Source: Limnanthes douglasii subsp. nivea (taxonomy: Eukaryota; Streptophyta; Magnoliopsida; Brassicales; Limnanthaceae). Taken from it: a stretch of DNA of 64,000 bases. The position numbers were made by a program, and so were the translations under genes. A model generated the notes under the pieces. That model searched no databases and was not told the DNA's origin. It worked only from the letters and a program-made list of their open reading frames with translations. Shown in pieces: positions 1-10,153 of this stretch; position 1 is the stretch's first letter, and each line of letters starts with the position of its first letter. The stretch is from positions 215,629,046 through 215,693,045 of the forward strand of contig JAUPFV010000002.1 of the NCBI GenBank assembly GCA_036936605.1. The letters run 5' to 3'.

Positions 1-320
1 GTGTGATTCATTGCAATAACCTGGCCTTTAATATGGTGGAGGTTGAAATCAATTCTCTTGTTCTATTTAACTTTTTGGTTAATGGCTTAGGTCCATGGCA
101 TTTGCAATATATAATTAGTTGCTACAAAATTACTACTCTCAACTATGACTATAAAATTCATATGTAGAGAGCAAACTTTTGTAGTTTACTGGATTCCTAA
201 GCGGTCCTTTAAGTCTCAAACTGACTAGAATATTACTTGGAGGAACTCCCCTCCCCATTTATGTACAATTATATTATTCGAAAGCGAGGTACTCGTTATC
301 TAAGATTGGATAACATGTAA
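1..320 (+). pseudogene. C-terminal RNase H-like tail of an L1-type LINE ORF2 (fragment)
   Basis: Read on + with frame changes, the segment gives an RNase H-like end typical of plant L1 ORF2: a YREQ-like stretch followed by an aromatic/WI.K motif near 170-215, then a proline-rich PPHL segment near 245-265, and a terminal YLRL segment before a stop near 318. The start lies outside the window and stops interrupt the frame, so it is a dead 3' fragment. A short A-run at 413-421 could be the remains of the LINE tail. Family assignment rests on motif spacing only. An RNase H-like host domain is the alternative. Confidence 0.42.
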
Positions 321-1067
321 TAACTTCTGTATGTTAATGTTATTTGTGCTATTTTGGTTCAATTCAACATAGTATTATATGGACTAACATTTGTTGCAGG
401 TAATCCACCTGACCAAAAAAAAATATTATTTGATTCATGTTTAGATAAGCAAACCAAAGTTTCACAAATTGAGAAAGCTTAACAACCTCCAAATACAAAT
501 CAACTCGAAAGTGTAGTACATGTCTGTAATACTTGAAGCAAGATAAAGCAATGCTTGGGTCAATTTGTCAAATATCAAGAATAGCTTGATTGATTAATTT
601 GTATTCTCTATCAAATTGTTGTAAAATCCAATCTAGACATTGGATCAACTTACCTGACCCAATATTTGTATTTCAAGGAAAGAGACCTATTTTCACTTTC
701 ATATAATATACTTTTTCTTAAAGAAAGTTTAAAATGGAAAAATAATCAAAATAAATGACATCGAAAAAAACACACGGCTATATATGTTTTGAAAAGAATT
801 CTTGAGTTTTATTTATATATGATCCAAATAGTGTATTATTTATTTTAAGGAATCTAAAAAAACATTGTTACCGTTATAAATAGTGGATATTTAAGCTTAA
901 GGAAAAACACAAAATAGACGGCAGATCTAGGATTTTATTTTATTTTCATATTTATTTTAGATTTTTGTATTATGTTTAGTTGTAGCTGAACGTTTTTTAG
1001 CAGTTATTGATTGTCTGTAAATATTTTTATTATAAAATAATCTATAACTTTTTATTAATGTAGTGTT
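321..1067. other. AT-rich non-coding flank, possible LINE 3' UTR
   Basis: No coding frame worth reporting. A nine-base A-run sits at 413-421 and the rest is AT-rich sequence leading to the Tat1 insertion point. The first part could be the 3' UTR of the LINE fragment upstream. Confidence 0.4.
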
Positions 1068-1072
1068 ATATA
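1068..1072. repeat. Target-site duplication of Tat1, left copy
   Basis: ATATA directly before the TG start of the 5' LTR. The same five bases follow the CA end of the 3' LTR at 10562-10566. The flank is AT-rich, so a chance match is less unlikely than usual. Confidence 0.75.
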
Positions 1073-1482
1073 TGATGAGTCCGGATTCTGTCACCACCTC
1101 GGACAGGGTCAGTTCGGACAATGACCACCTAACCGGACAGGGGCGGTTTGGTACACCATCATCCATTGGACTGTTCGAATAGAACTAAAGTACTTAAAAC
1201 CTAATCACTTTTTTGACTAAGCTGCATGTTCCCCTAATTAGAACTAATGGGTCCTTAAACTCGACCCGAGTCTATTAAACACGACCCGAAAGCCCATGTG
1301 GCCCAAAGATAAAAGTATAAATACCCAACCACCAACATTAAATGAGGGTAATGAAAATTAAATACAACCAGACAGCTTAATTCTCCCTCTACATTCTACC
1401 CAAACATTAAATACTCACAAAACTCCACAAAACTCTAAACAGAAATTACAAACTTACCCTCAAACGAAAATAAACCACACCA
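1073..1482 (+). repeat. 5' LTR of Tat1
   Basis: 410 bp, starts TGATGAG and ends CACACCA. It matches the 3' LTR at 10154-10561 almost throughout, differing by scattered substitutions and single-base indels. A TATA box lies at 1316-1323. Confidence 0.93.
1316..1323 (+). promoter_or_regulatory. LTR TATA box of Tat1
   Basis: TATAAATA in the 5' LTR. It is conserved in the 3' LTR at 10395-10402 and, on the other strand, in the Tat2 LTRs. Probable core promoter for the genomic RNA; the start site itself cannot be seen. Confidence 0.65.
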
Positions 1483-1484
1483 AA

Positions 1485-1503
1485 TTGGCGACCACAGTGG
1501 GAG
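1485..1503 (+). other. Putative primer binding site of Tat1
   Basis: TTGGCGACCACAGTGGGAG begins two to three bases after the LTR end. The same block follows the Tat2 5' LTR, on the other strand just left of 44187, and a diverged version follows the Tat3 LTR at 51083. Position and conservation indicate the PBS; the primer tRNA is not assigned. Confidence 0.55.
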
Positions 1504-1555
1504 TAACGACGGTGCCTGAATCTAGCATTCAAAACCATCAGAAAATTCAGTCCGA

Positions 1556-2948
1556 ATGCATCCGGACGTACCAGAGGTACCACCAGCTTTTCTTGAAGTG
1601 GTGGGGGAAAATGATGAGTATACCATCGAGGAGCGTGATAGGTTAAAAGGCAAAATAGAAGCTCTAAGGGAAGAGAAAGCAAAGATGGGCATAAAAGAGA
1701 AGTCAAAAGCATCAGCTGCTCATCATACCGACAACCCTAGAGAGCATGAGCCTTCGAAGACCCATGTGAGTACGAAGAAGACTCATGCTAGCTCCAAAAC
1801 GTCTCACCGGTCCAAGCCAGTGGAGAGCTCTGATTCAGACTCAGAGTCTTCCAGTAGCTCATCGGACGAAGATGGAATTGAAGAATCCTTGTCCTCCAGC
1901 AGCGATGAGGGTCGATCTAAAAAGAAACAAAAGTTGGTTAAGAAGTATTCAAGAAAAAAGGATAGGCATGGAAAGTTAAAGAGGCATATAGGCGAAGGTT
2001 CATCTCATAGCCGGAGACACATAGACCGGATGCTGGTGGATTCTTTTGCCTTCCATGATGAGCCATGTATCTTTGCAACTCCTAACGAAGACCCGGACAA
2101 TCATCTGGAACAATTCAAAAAATTCATGATGAACTTCGATGACGACGATGAGTTGCTCTGTAGAGCATTCTCACAGTCTTTTACGGGGAGTGCCTTGGTA
2201 TAACAGCCTACGACAGGGGTGCATCAGAAATTTTGATACCTTTTGGGTGGCCTTCCGGAGGTAGTTTGTTGGAAGTAAAGAGGTGAATGGCGATGGAGAT
2301 ACAATTATCCATTGTGCCCAAGAACCGAATGAATCTCTGATAGAATATATAAGTCGTTTTGTAAATACCAAAAATGGGTTGGCTGATTGCTTCGAGCAAG
2401 TAGCAATAGCTTCTTTGAGGCAGGGCTTAAATCCTGGAAATTTGGTTGATTCAGTGACCAGAAAAAAGGCTATGACATGGGGAGGTTTACTGAATCAGGT
2501 TGGAAAGCAAATTAACGTGGATGAAACAAAGAAAACTAGGGTGCACAAGCAGGTGAGGTCTGCCCTGGTTGCACCAAACCCTAACCAAAATCAGTCGGAG
2601 AACAAGGCAAGGGAGGCCGGGCAGGGTCATAGCAGAGCTAAATCTCAGTCTCAGCCAGCTGCGCCTGCCCAGAGTCAGCAATCTAGAAATAAAAGAGGGC
2701 CTTGGGTTCAACCAGAGTGGTTTGCTGAGTTAAAAGAAAGTGTGGCCACCATTTATGACAAAACAAAGGAAGAAGTACACTATAGAAGGCCGGCTGCACT
2801 ACAATCTCCTAGGGAGCATCGTAACAATTCCTTCTATCAGTACCATAATGATACTGGCCATACCACTGACGATTACATTGCTTTAAAGCGAGAATTCCAG
2901 AATTTGATTGAAAGAGGAAAGTTTGGGGCGTATGTTAAAAGAAGATGA
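1556..2948 (+). pseudogene. gag: Tat1 gag (damaged)
   Basis: Encodes the structural capsid polyprotein. The first segment (1556-2203) has a charged N-terminus, a serine/aspartate-rich acidic stretch and a basic lysine-rich stretch. The retrotransposon-gag domain then starts near 2045 and continues in another frame from about 2210. The frame breaks near 2200 by a small deletion, an in-frame TAG replaces a probable Gln codon near 2261, and TGA ends the frame at 2946-2948, although homology continues past it. A terminal zinc-knuckle-like motif near 2835-2880 has tyrosines where cysteines are expected. Homologous segments occur in Tat2 (minus strand, 43356-44115) and Tat3 (51176-52660). Not functional as it stands. 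Confidence 0.85.
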
Positions 2949-3017
2949 GGAAATAGGCCTAATAATGCTCATCGGCTTGGTCCAAACATTGCAAGCACAT
3001 CCGCTCCGGAGGGAGAT

Positions 3018-3783
3018 ATGGTGATAGTTGAGAGGTTCGATGTAGAGTCAGAATACTTGGACCCTGATCCAACTCGAAACAGAGTGGGTGCCATTGAGGA
3101 ACGTTGTAAAACAGTGTCTGGGCTTATTAACTTTTTTGAGTCACTCACAATTTTCAGAGGGGATACCATGACAGCACCCACTGCTTCCTCAAGGAAGAGG
3201 CACGTTCATATATTAGATACCCAACTGGAGGGAGGCATGACTTCCTATCAATCACAGATTCCATTTCTCTTCATTGTGTTCGATGAGGATGACTTAAGGG
3301 ATATAGTAGGTCCTCATGAAGATGTTGTTATCATAGGAGCATCCATTGGGGGCAATAACATAAGACGAATTTTGGTGGATACTGGGAGTTCAGCCAATAT
3401 CCTCTTTTTTAACTTCCTACAAAAAGATGAAAAATCCTGCGGTAATTCAGCGTTCAAACAGGTCAATTGTGGGTTTCACTGGAAGCTCAGCAGATGTAAT
3501 CGGGGAGTTCGAAGAGGAAGTTTTGTTAGGCAAGGGCCCTTTTAAGAAGATGGTTAGAATACTGTTTATCGTGGTGGATTGTCCCACTTGTTATAATGCT
3601 ATTCTAGGGAGGTCTTGGCTCTCTAGGATACATGCAGTGGCCTCAACAGTCCACCAATATTTGAAATATGTTGTGCAAGGACAAGTGGGAGTTGTTCGGA
3701 GCAGCCAAAAGATTACAAGAGAGTGTTATGCAACAGTATTGGCTCCTCGGACGTTGGGAGCAGTTCGTATCAATGAGGAATAG
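3018..3783 (+). pseudogene. pol: Tat1 pol: retropepsin-like protease region (frameshifted)
   Basis: Same frame as the end of gag, separated only by the TGA at 2946. The aspartic protease active site is visible as ILVDTGSSANILF, with D-T-G at 3378-3386. Just after it, near 3420, an extra A in an A-run shifts the frame. The protease C-terminus then continues in the next frame, including an ILGRSWL motif near 3602, to a TAG at 3781-3783. The protease would mature the gag-pol polyprotein. The active-site residues are intact but the reading frame is not. Tat2 keeps DSG at the same place and Tat3 has DTN. Confidence 0.85.
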
Positions 3784-4850
3784 CAATTTGAGGGGCTTTC
3801 TGGGGATGAGGGTGAAATTGATGACCCCAGAGAGACCCCTGGAGTTTTAATACCGGTTGAAGAAGTTGAAACATATTCTTTGGAAGAGGGAAAAAATGTT
3901 AAGATAGGGTCCAAGATGGCATCCGAACTGAAGGGTAAAATGTTGAAGTTCCTAAAAGACCATCAGCATGTTTTTGCTTGGTGCAATGCTGATGTTACTG
4001 GGGTACCAGCAGATATTATATCACACCACTTGTCCATCCAAAGAGACATAGCACATGTGGTACAAAAAAAAAACTTTTTTCCAAAGAAAAGGCTGATGTC
4101 ATAGTTCAAGAGGTCGACAGGCTTACTAAGATGGGGCATATAAAGGAGTCTCAATATCCTTTATGGACACCCAATCCGGTCTTAGTGAAAAATAAAAATG
4201 GCAAGTGGCGTATGTGTATTGATTTTACAGATCTCAACAGGGCTTGCCCAAAGGATTTATACCCTGTCCCCCGGATTGATCAGCTGGTGGATTCTACATC
4301 TGGGAATAAGCTGCTATCTTTCATGGATGCTTTCTCCGGGTATAACCAGATTCAAGTAGATCCGAAGGATCGGGAGCATACTACGTTTGTCACTGATAGG
4401 GGCCTTCATTGTTACAAGGTGATGCCATTTTGGTTAAAAAAATGTTGGGTGCTACCTATCAGAGGTTAGTAAACAAAGTCTTTGCTGATAAAATTGGAAG
4501 AAATATGGAAGTGTACATCGATGACATGATGGTTAAAAGTGTGGATGAGGAACTACACTTGGCTGACCTCTGAGAAACTTTTACCAACTTAGTAAAAGTA
4601 AATTTGAAACTAAATCCAGAAAAGTGTGTGTTCGGAGTACAGTCCAGAAAATTCTTAAGGTACATAATAAGTGAGCAAGGAATACAGCCTGATCCAGACC
4701 AGCTTAATGCTTTATTTCAAATGGAGCCTCCTCGAAATATTAAAGAAGTACAACGGTTGACTGGGAGGTTGGCTGCTTTAAATCAATTCATCTCGAGGTC
4801 TTCGGACAGATGTGCCCCATTTTTTCAAACTTTAAAAGGTGCAAAGGGAT
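3784..4850 (+). pseudogene. pol: Tat1 pol: reverse transcriptase (frameshifted)
   Basis: The RT domain is recognisable throughout: a linker ending in HHLSIQRD, fingers with VLVKNKNGKWRMCIDF near 4177, palm, and the catalytic YIDD at 4514-4525 followed by MMVK. The C-terminal part has the usual FLRYIIS and LTGRLAALNQFISR motifs. Breaks: a frameshift in an A-run near 4070, another near 4432 around the PF.LKNAGA motif, and TGA at 4571-4573. The domain ends where a deletion begins near 4860. Catalytic residues are intact. The closest relatives here are Tat2 (minus strand, 41508-42380, one open frame) and Tat3. Confidence 0.9.
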
Positions 4851-5699
4851 TTGACTGGACTTCACAATGTGATGAGGCCTTATTTTCAGGCTCATCCTAA
4901 TATTGTCCGGACGTCCTATCCCCTGAAAAACGTTTTGCAAAAGGCGGATATTTCGAGTAGAATGACTAAGTGGTCGGTGGAACTGGGGGACTTCGATATT
5001 GATTTTGCTCCTGGAACAGCAATCAAAGCCCAAGCTGTGGCTGATTTCTTAGTTGAATTCCACTTGGATAGGGATACAGAGCAAACGACTGAGATGAAAG
5101 ACAAAAAGGTCTGGGTCGTCCGGACGGATGGTGGATCGAGTACTATAGGATGTGGTGCGGGGGTATGCTTGACCTCTCTGTATGGTGACAAAATGTACCA
5201 AACTATATGTTTTGCTTTTAGGGCTTCTAACAATGAGTCCGAATATGAAGCTGTTATAGCTGGTTTAAAGTTAGCTCATATTTGTGGGGCCAAAATGGTC
5301 AAGTTGATGAGTGATTCCCAGCTTCTTTTCCACCATGCGCAAGGTCAATCTGAAGCCAAAAAGGAGCAGCTAATAAAATACTTACTTCTTCTCAAAGATA
5401 TGGCACTTAAGTTCAAGAGTGTTGTTTATGAGCAGATACCCCGAACAGAAAATGAGCTAGCAGACTCTTTGGCAACCATAGCCTATACTGAATCATACCC
5501 TTGGATCCATGTGCTGGAGTTCCCTTCCATTCAACTCAATATGGGTAAGGAGGAAGAAAGCTTCGATATACAGATGGGACAGCCCCAAGATTGGAGGTTT
5601 CCTCTCCTTCAATATCTCTCTGATGGCATCTTGCCTCCGGATAAGTCAATAGCAAGAAAAGTGAAGTACAAAGCTCGTGGTTTGGTTTTATCATACTAA
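4839..5699 (+). pseudogene. pol: Tat1 pol: archaeal-type second RNase H after a deleted first RNase H
   Basis: An open frame of 286 codons. It starts at the junction of a deletion that joins the end of RT directly to the RPYFQAH segment, which in Tat3 lies about 0.25 kb further on. The missing piece is most of the first RNase H. A tether region follows, then a complete additional RNase H: TDGGSS with its Asp at 5127-5129, NNESEYEA near 5229, SDSQL near 5307, and a terminal NELADSLA. This second, archaeal-like RNase H is a known hallmark of the Tat clade. The domain looks intact although the polyprotein around it is broken. Confidence 0.85.
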
Positions 5700-5746
5700 G
5701 AGATGTTCTTTATAAAAATTCTTACAGTAAACCCCTCTTACGATGT

Positions 5747-6456
5747 TTGGGGGTTGATGAATCTCAAATAGTCCTCTCCGAATTACATGATGGTGAGGGA
5801 TCAGCTCACTGTGGATTCAGGGCTCTAGCAAGGAGAGTTTTATTGGTAGGCTATTATTGGCCCTCTATAATGCAAGATGCTAAGGAGCTGGTGAGGAGGT
5901 GTGACCCATACCAGAGATATAACAATGAGATTCATATCCCAGCCATCCCTTTAGAGTCAATTTATGAGCCTATACCTTTTGCTCGATGGGGGTTGGATTT
6001 GGTGGGACCTCTACCTATGGCATCCGGAGGACGCAGGACAATAATTGTTGCTATTGATTATTTTTTAAAGTGGATCGAAGCAGCCCCACTGGCAGGTACA
6101 ACATCGAAAGCTGTCATAAAATTCATTTTATCCAATATCTGTTGCAGATTTGGCATTCCACAAAAGATAACGACAGACAATGGGCCATAGTTCGACAACA
6201 AGAAAATGGAGAGTTTATGTGCCTCTAGAGGTATACAACATTGTTTCTCTTCACATTTCCACCCACAAGCAAATGGTCAGGTGAAGTGGCTAACAGAACT
6301 ATACTGTCCGGTTTGAAGAAAAATTTAGAAGGGGCTGCTGGAAAATGGCCTAGCTATTTACAAGAGGTTTTGTGGGCCTACCGGACTACACCTGGGGCTG
6401 CAACACAAGAGTCACCTTTTGCCTTGGTCTATGGGATGGATACCATGACTACTTAA
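5747..6456 (+). pseudogene. pol: Tat1 pol: integrase (stops, truncated C-terminus)
   Basis: The integrase zinc-binding region begins with ELHDGEGSAHCG. Its CxxC is damaged, because the second Cys is replaced by Tyr at 5909-5911. The DDE core follows: GLDLVGP supplies the first Asp and TTDNGP the second. A TAG at 6188-6190 replaces a Gln codon, and the frame slips near 6285 just before the region with the catalytic Glu. The C-terminal part (6241-6456) ends at YGMD, so the GPY/F-type tail seen in Tat3 is missing. Non-functional; it would have inserted cDNA into the host chromosome. Confidence 0.85.
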
Positions 6457-6752
6457 ACATTGGTCATCGAAGAATTTAAACACTCTCACTTTAAGATGTT
6501 TATGAAATAACTAAGGGTTGTTTAAACATTAGCCATCAAAATTAAAAAAAAAACTATGAAAGAATACAAGAATTATGCAAGATGAACATACTTATTAAAA
6601 CGACCGGAGTGCCTTGGCCATCCAAGGACTTTAAATTGTCAATCAAAGCAAAAAGATCTGTCTGATCAAACACTGGACATAGTTACAAAAATGCCTTGGC
6701 CTTCCAAGGACTTTAGTTCAATCAAAACAAAAGTTAAAGGATAATTGATATT
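6457..6752. other. Region between pol and antisense gene, with two copies of a small hairpin
   Basis: No coding frame. Two copies of a CCTTGG...CCAAGG inverted repeat with a 4-base loop lie at 6612-6627 and 6694-6709, each within a longer conserved block. They lie downstream of the antisense gene stop (6753). The same block follows the antisense gene in Tat2 at 41061-41076, so it is probably part of that gene's 3' UTR or end-processing region. Confidence 0.6.
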
Positions 6753-9704
6753 CTAAGACTGAGCCTTTGAAGACGGCTCAGCCTCACTTGTTTTCTTCTT
6801 CTTGGGGTCATCATTCTCCTCACCTGGACTCTCCCTGGTGTTCTCTTCTTCATCAGATGAGGACGCACTGGAGAAGTCAAACCTGTCACCCTCATCCATT
6901 GTATGAAAGGGAAGGTCTGGATACTCTACAAAAGTCCATAAGTCTCCCAGATTCCTCTTCGGAAAATTCTAGTGAAAAAGCAAGAGCATGTCCGACTTCA
7001 CCTTGGCATTCATCTCTTCTTGACTCTCAATCACATTGTTGGCATAAGCATCAATCTTGGCCTGGATTTTTGCCTCTTGCTCCGTTAGCATATCAGCTTT
7101 TTCCTCTATAGCCTTGGACACCGAGTCCTCGAGGGCGATCTTGTCGTTGGTCAAGGTAAGAATGACTTGATCCTTGGTCTCCATCTCCTCTTTTGAAGAG
7201 GTAAGATCTTTCTCCAACTCGGACTGCTTTTCCCGGAGGCCTTTGATAGTATCTTCTAGGGCAGCTACCGTTGTGACCCAACCCTCCTGGTTCTTCTTAA
7301 ACTCCTCATTTTCTCTCTTCAAAACATCAGCGTTTTGGTTGGCAATAAGGAGGTCTCCGGACAATCTCTCATTGTCAGAATTAAGCGCAGTAATGATTGC
7401 TGCCTGACCTCGCACTTGCTTCTCCAGGACCAATGTTGGCTGAATGGTACTCAGTATAGAGTGAGTTATAGCTTCTCTTTCACTTGAAACGGTGAAAGAT
7501 TTACCATTGAAGGTAACGGTGTTCGAAGTGCTTGGAGGGAGATAGGGCCCAGCAAAGTCATCCCTGAGGAGATTTTCAAAGTATTCACGAAGCCTCTCAA
7601 GCCCTGTAATGTCGACACCATCAATGCTGAGGTCTCCTCCTCAAACCTCATCAGTTCGAAAGTCACCAGGGATCTCTTCTGCTCTTGTTGGATTAGTAGG
7701 GTCAGCAGGAGGGAGAGGCTCTGAAGGCCGGAGAGAAAGTTCATCACCCCTGGAGGTCTTTTTCTTCTTGGCCTCCCTCTCTTTGTTTTCTGCTCCCCGT
7801 TTCCGATCTCTCTTAGGAACCCTTGGGGGTTTTGGAGATCCTGCCTCTTCCCTAGCACTCTCATGCTCTACTACTTTTAGGAGAGCAGCATCAATCTGAC
7901 TTGGAACTGGCCCCTCTTGGTTTATTGGAGCAATTTCCTCCGCTTCGGTAGGGTTAGCCTCAACCGCACTTTTCTTGCCATTCCCTTTTTTGCCTTTCAT
8001 CTTACTTGGGGCCTTGGCTCGACCTGGAAAATACAGTGACCCGTCCGGTGCGTGTGTTCTTTTAAGGACTACATCCAGAGGGGGTGGAGTGGTAAGTTCC
8101 TCCCAGGTCAAGTCCCTCCGGCCAGTAGTGTTCCAGAGATGGGACCTTGTGAGATTGCCTCCGGTAAAGGCATCATGAAAACGGTTTCCCCACTTTTCAG
8201 CAGCCCAAGTGTTGATCTTGGTACAAGTGGTCTGCCCGACCTTTAAATAATCATTGAAGTCTTTAGGCAGCTCTGTCAAGAAAAGAGACAAGACCAGTCA
8301 GTTAAACAAATTTGATAAAAATAAAAATGAGAGTGTAAGGTGGGATTCTTACGATCACTTCGCCATCTGCTAGTAAGGAGACTCGGGTTGACTCCGGCTT
8401 TGATCTTCCTCCCATTCTCCCAAGTGCCACTCACGAACAAGAAGTGAGTCCTCCAATTTCTCTCCGACTCAAGCAGGTCATCCACTTCCTTATAGTTATC
8501 ACCCATATTGAAGTGATAAAAGGGGATATGGGGGTTTCTGTAGAGGTTGGCCATAGCAGCGAATTCTTCCATTGGTAGAGGAATTCCGGAGAGCCTGGAG
8601 GCCATGATACAGGCCATGAGAGTGTACCACGCATTACGGCTCAGTTGGCTTGGACAAATCTTGATGAGGTGGAAGTACCTAACTATCTCCGGATCTAAGG
8701 GAAACCTTAGTCCCCAGTTAAAAAGTTCGGTGAAGATGACTACTTCACTAAGTTTGCAGTCCATTGAGGTTTCAGGTCTATTGGGATCCTTATTTTCACA
8801 TTCTCCGGAATCCCCCACTTCGTTCGCATTCGACCCAGTTCGGCTGTGTGGATGAAGGCATAATTAATTTTTTGCAAAGCAAGTAAATATTTAACACTGA
8901 CCTTGTGGAAACAAGGTCCAACTTTTCCCTTAAGGATCTCTGGCAGATCTAGGTGTCTAAGGCATTGTTTTTCTTTGCCTTTATCCTTCTTGGCAGTACC
9001 AGCGTCACTAGTTTGTCCGGAGACTTCAGACTCAAATGGAGCCTCTTCGATAGAATCCTCCAATACTTCTTCCATTATCGAGGAGGGGTTTTCGGTTGTT
9101 TTTGAGTGAGGCGAGTTAGGAGCTGGTTCAGCCTGACCTCCGGGCTGTTGGGCTTCAGTGTTTTCCTGAACTCTGACCTCTGGCTGGGGCTCAGGTGCGG
9201 TGGCTTCTCTTCGGGGGCTTGAGCCAGAGGCCTCCGGTCCGGACAGCTTGTCCTAAGGAACTTTAATGGGTGCCTCTGACCCCGTGTTGCTGTCTTTGGC
9301 CCCCCGATTTTGAAGGAGTACCTTCTGAAGCCTGCCCTTTTACCAGGTGACCTCTTCTCCGATCAACTAGTTTGTTGGGAGAGACATCTGCATCTGACCC
9401 CATCGCGATAAATGGGGAAGGTTTTTTTAAATTGGTAACTGCTTTCAATAGTGGGCTCTGATTCTTGAACCGACGAGCCTGAAACAATAGGAAAAAGGTT
9501 GGTTTGAAACAATCTCCTCGGTCTAACACTTCCGGTTGAGGAGGAGCCCTGGTCAGGCTCTGTGTTTTGGATTACTGGTTTGTCGATAGGGGAAGTAGGT
9601 AGGCCTGCAGCAATGCGCCTTTCCCGTTCAACTTTTTGTGTCTTTTCTAGCTCTGATAGATTAAGTCACCCGCCTTTGATTAATGCGTTCCTAGCTGTTA
9701 ACAT
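6753..9704 (-). pseudogene. Tat1 antisense gene: gypsy-transposon-type protein with coiled coil, one intron
   Basis: Runs opposite to gag-pol. I place the start at ATG 9704-9702 because Tat2 aligns from the same point (LNLSELE, ERERRIAAGLP). Exon 1 (9704-8353) encodes a Ser/Pro-rich N-terminus, an acidic EEVLEDSIEEAPFE segment, then a conserved globular domain with ELGR.RTKWGIPE, FTELFNWGLRFPLDPE and ESERNWRT. This resembles the plant 'putative gypsy type transposon' family (Pfam PF04195). Exon 2 (8272-6753) encodes a basic KKKK-rich linker and a long heptad coiled coil. Breaks: TGA at 9666-9668, frameshifts near 9440 and 8770, TGA at 7641-7643, TAG at 6969-6971. Function is unknown; the coiled coil suggests self-association. 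Confidence 0.8.
8273..8352 (-). other. Intron in the Tat1 antisense gene
   Basis: 80 bp with donor GTAAGAAT and acceptor TTGACAG, T-rich before the acceptor. Removing it joins exon 1 (...RWRSD) to exon 2 (QLPKDF) in frame. Tat2 has an intron at the same protein position (39433-39516), and so does Tat3 (58074-57976). Confidence 0.85.
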
Positions 9705-9803
9705 AAACTCACAACCAAAGAGAAGTATCTGTGTTTAAGAGAGAAATCTCTGAAATTTGGCTAAGTAAGTATGAATATGATGATAAAACAGTGAAGAAGT
9801 GAT

Positions 9804-9812
9804 TAATTTATA
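9804..9812 (-). promoter_or_regulatory. TATA box for the Tat1 antisense gene
   Basis: TATAAATTA on the minus strand about 100 bp upstream of ATG 9704. TATA boxes occur at comparable distances in Tat2 (37954-37962) and Tat3 (59548-59541), which supports a real internal antisense promoter. Confidence 0.55.
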
Positions 9813-10139
9813 GTAAACACCCAAAAAGGTGCTTTGACACCTAGGAGAATTCGAAAGGATTACAATGATTAGGGAACGGCGCTAACGTCATCTTCATTAA
9901 ATGAAGAGGTTACTTTTCAGAGAAGGTGGGGGCGAAATTCTAGGTGACAAAAACGGCTGAAATAACGAACAAGGGAGAGACACGTGTCCCACGAACTCTG
10001 ACAAGAAACTGTTTAAAATTCAAGACCCTTTTTCAGTCCGGATAAAGCTATAACACAATTCAAAGGACCTGTCCGGATGTAACTGTCACTAGCAACAGAC
10101 TGTTTTTTAGGTCTTGCCAAAGGTTTTTGAACACCACCT

Positions 10140-10149
10140 AAAAAAGGGG
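10140..10149 (+). other. Polypurine tract of Tat1
   Basis: AAAAAAGGGG immediately before GCTAC and the TG of the 3' LTR. The same tract is present beside the Tat2 3' LTR on the other strand (37628-37637). Primes plus-strand cDNA synthesis. Confidence 0.8.
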
Positions 10150-10153
10150 CTAC

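Noticed and set aside
7174..8246. Several + frames of 60-96 codons in the Tat1 3' region
   Set aside because: All are opposite to the antisense gene, whose minus-strand frame is supported by Tat2 and Tat3.
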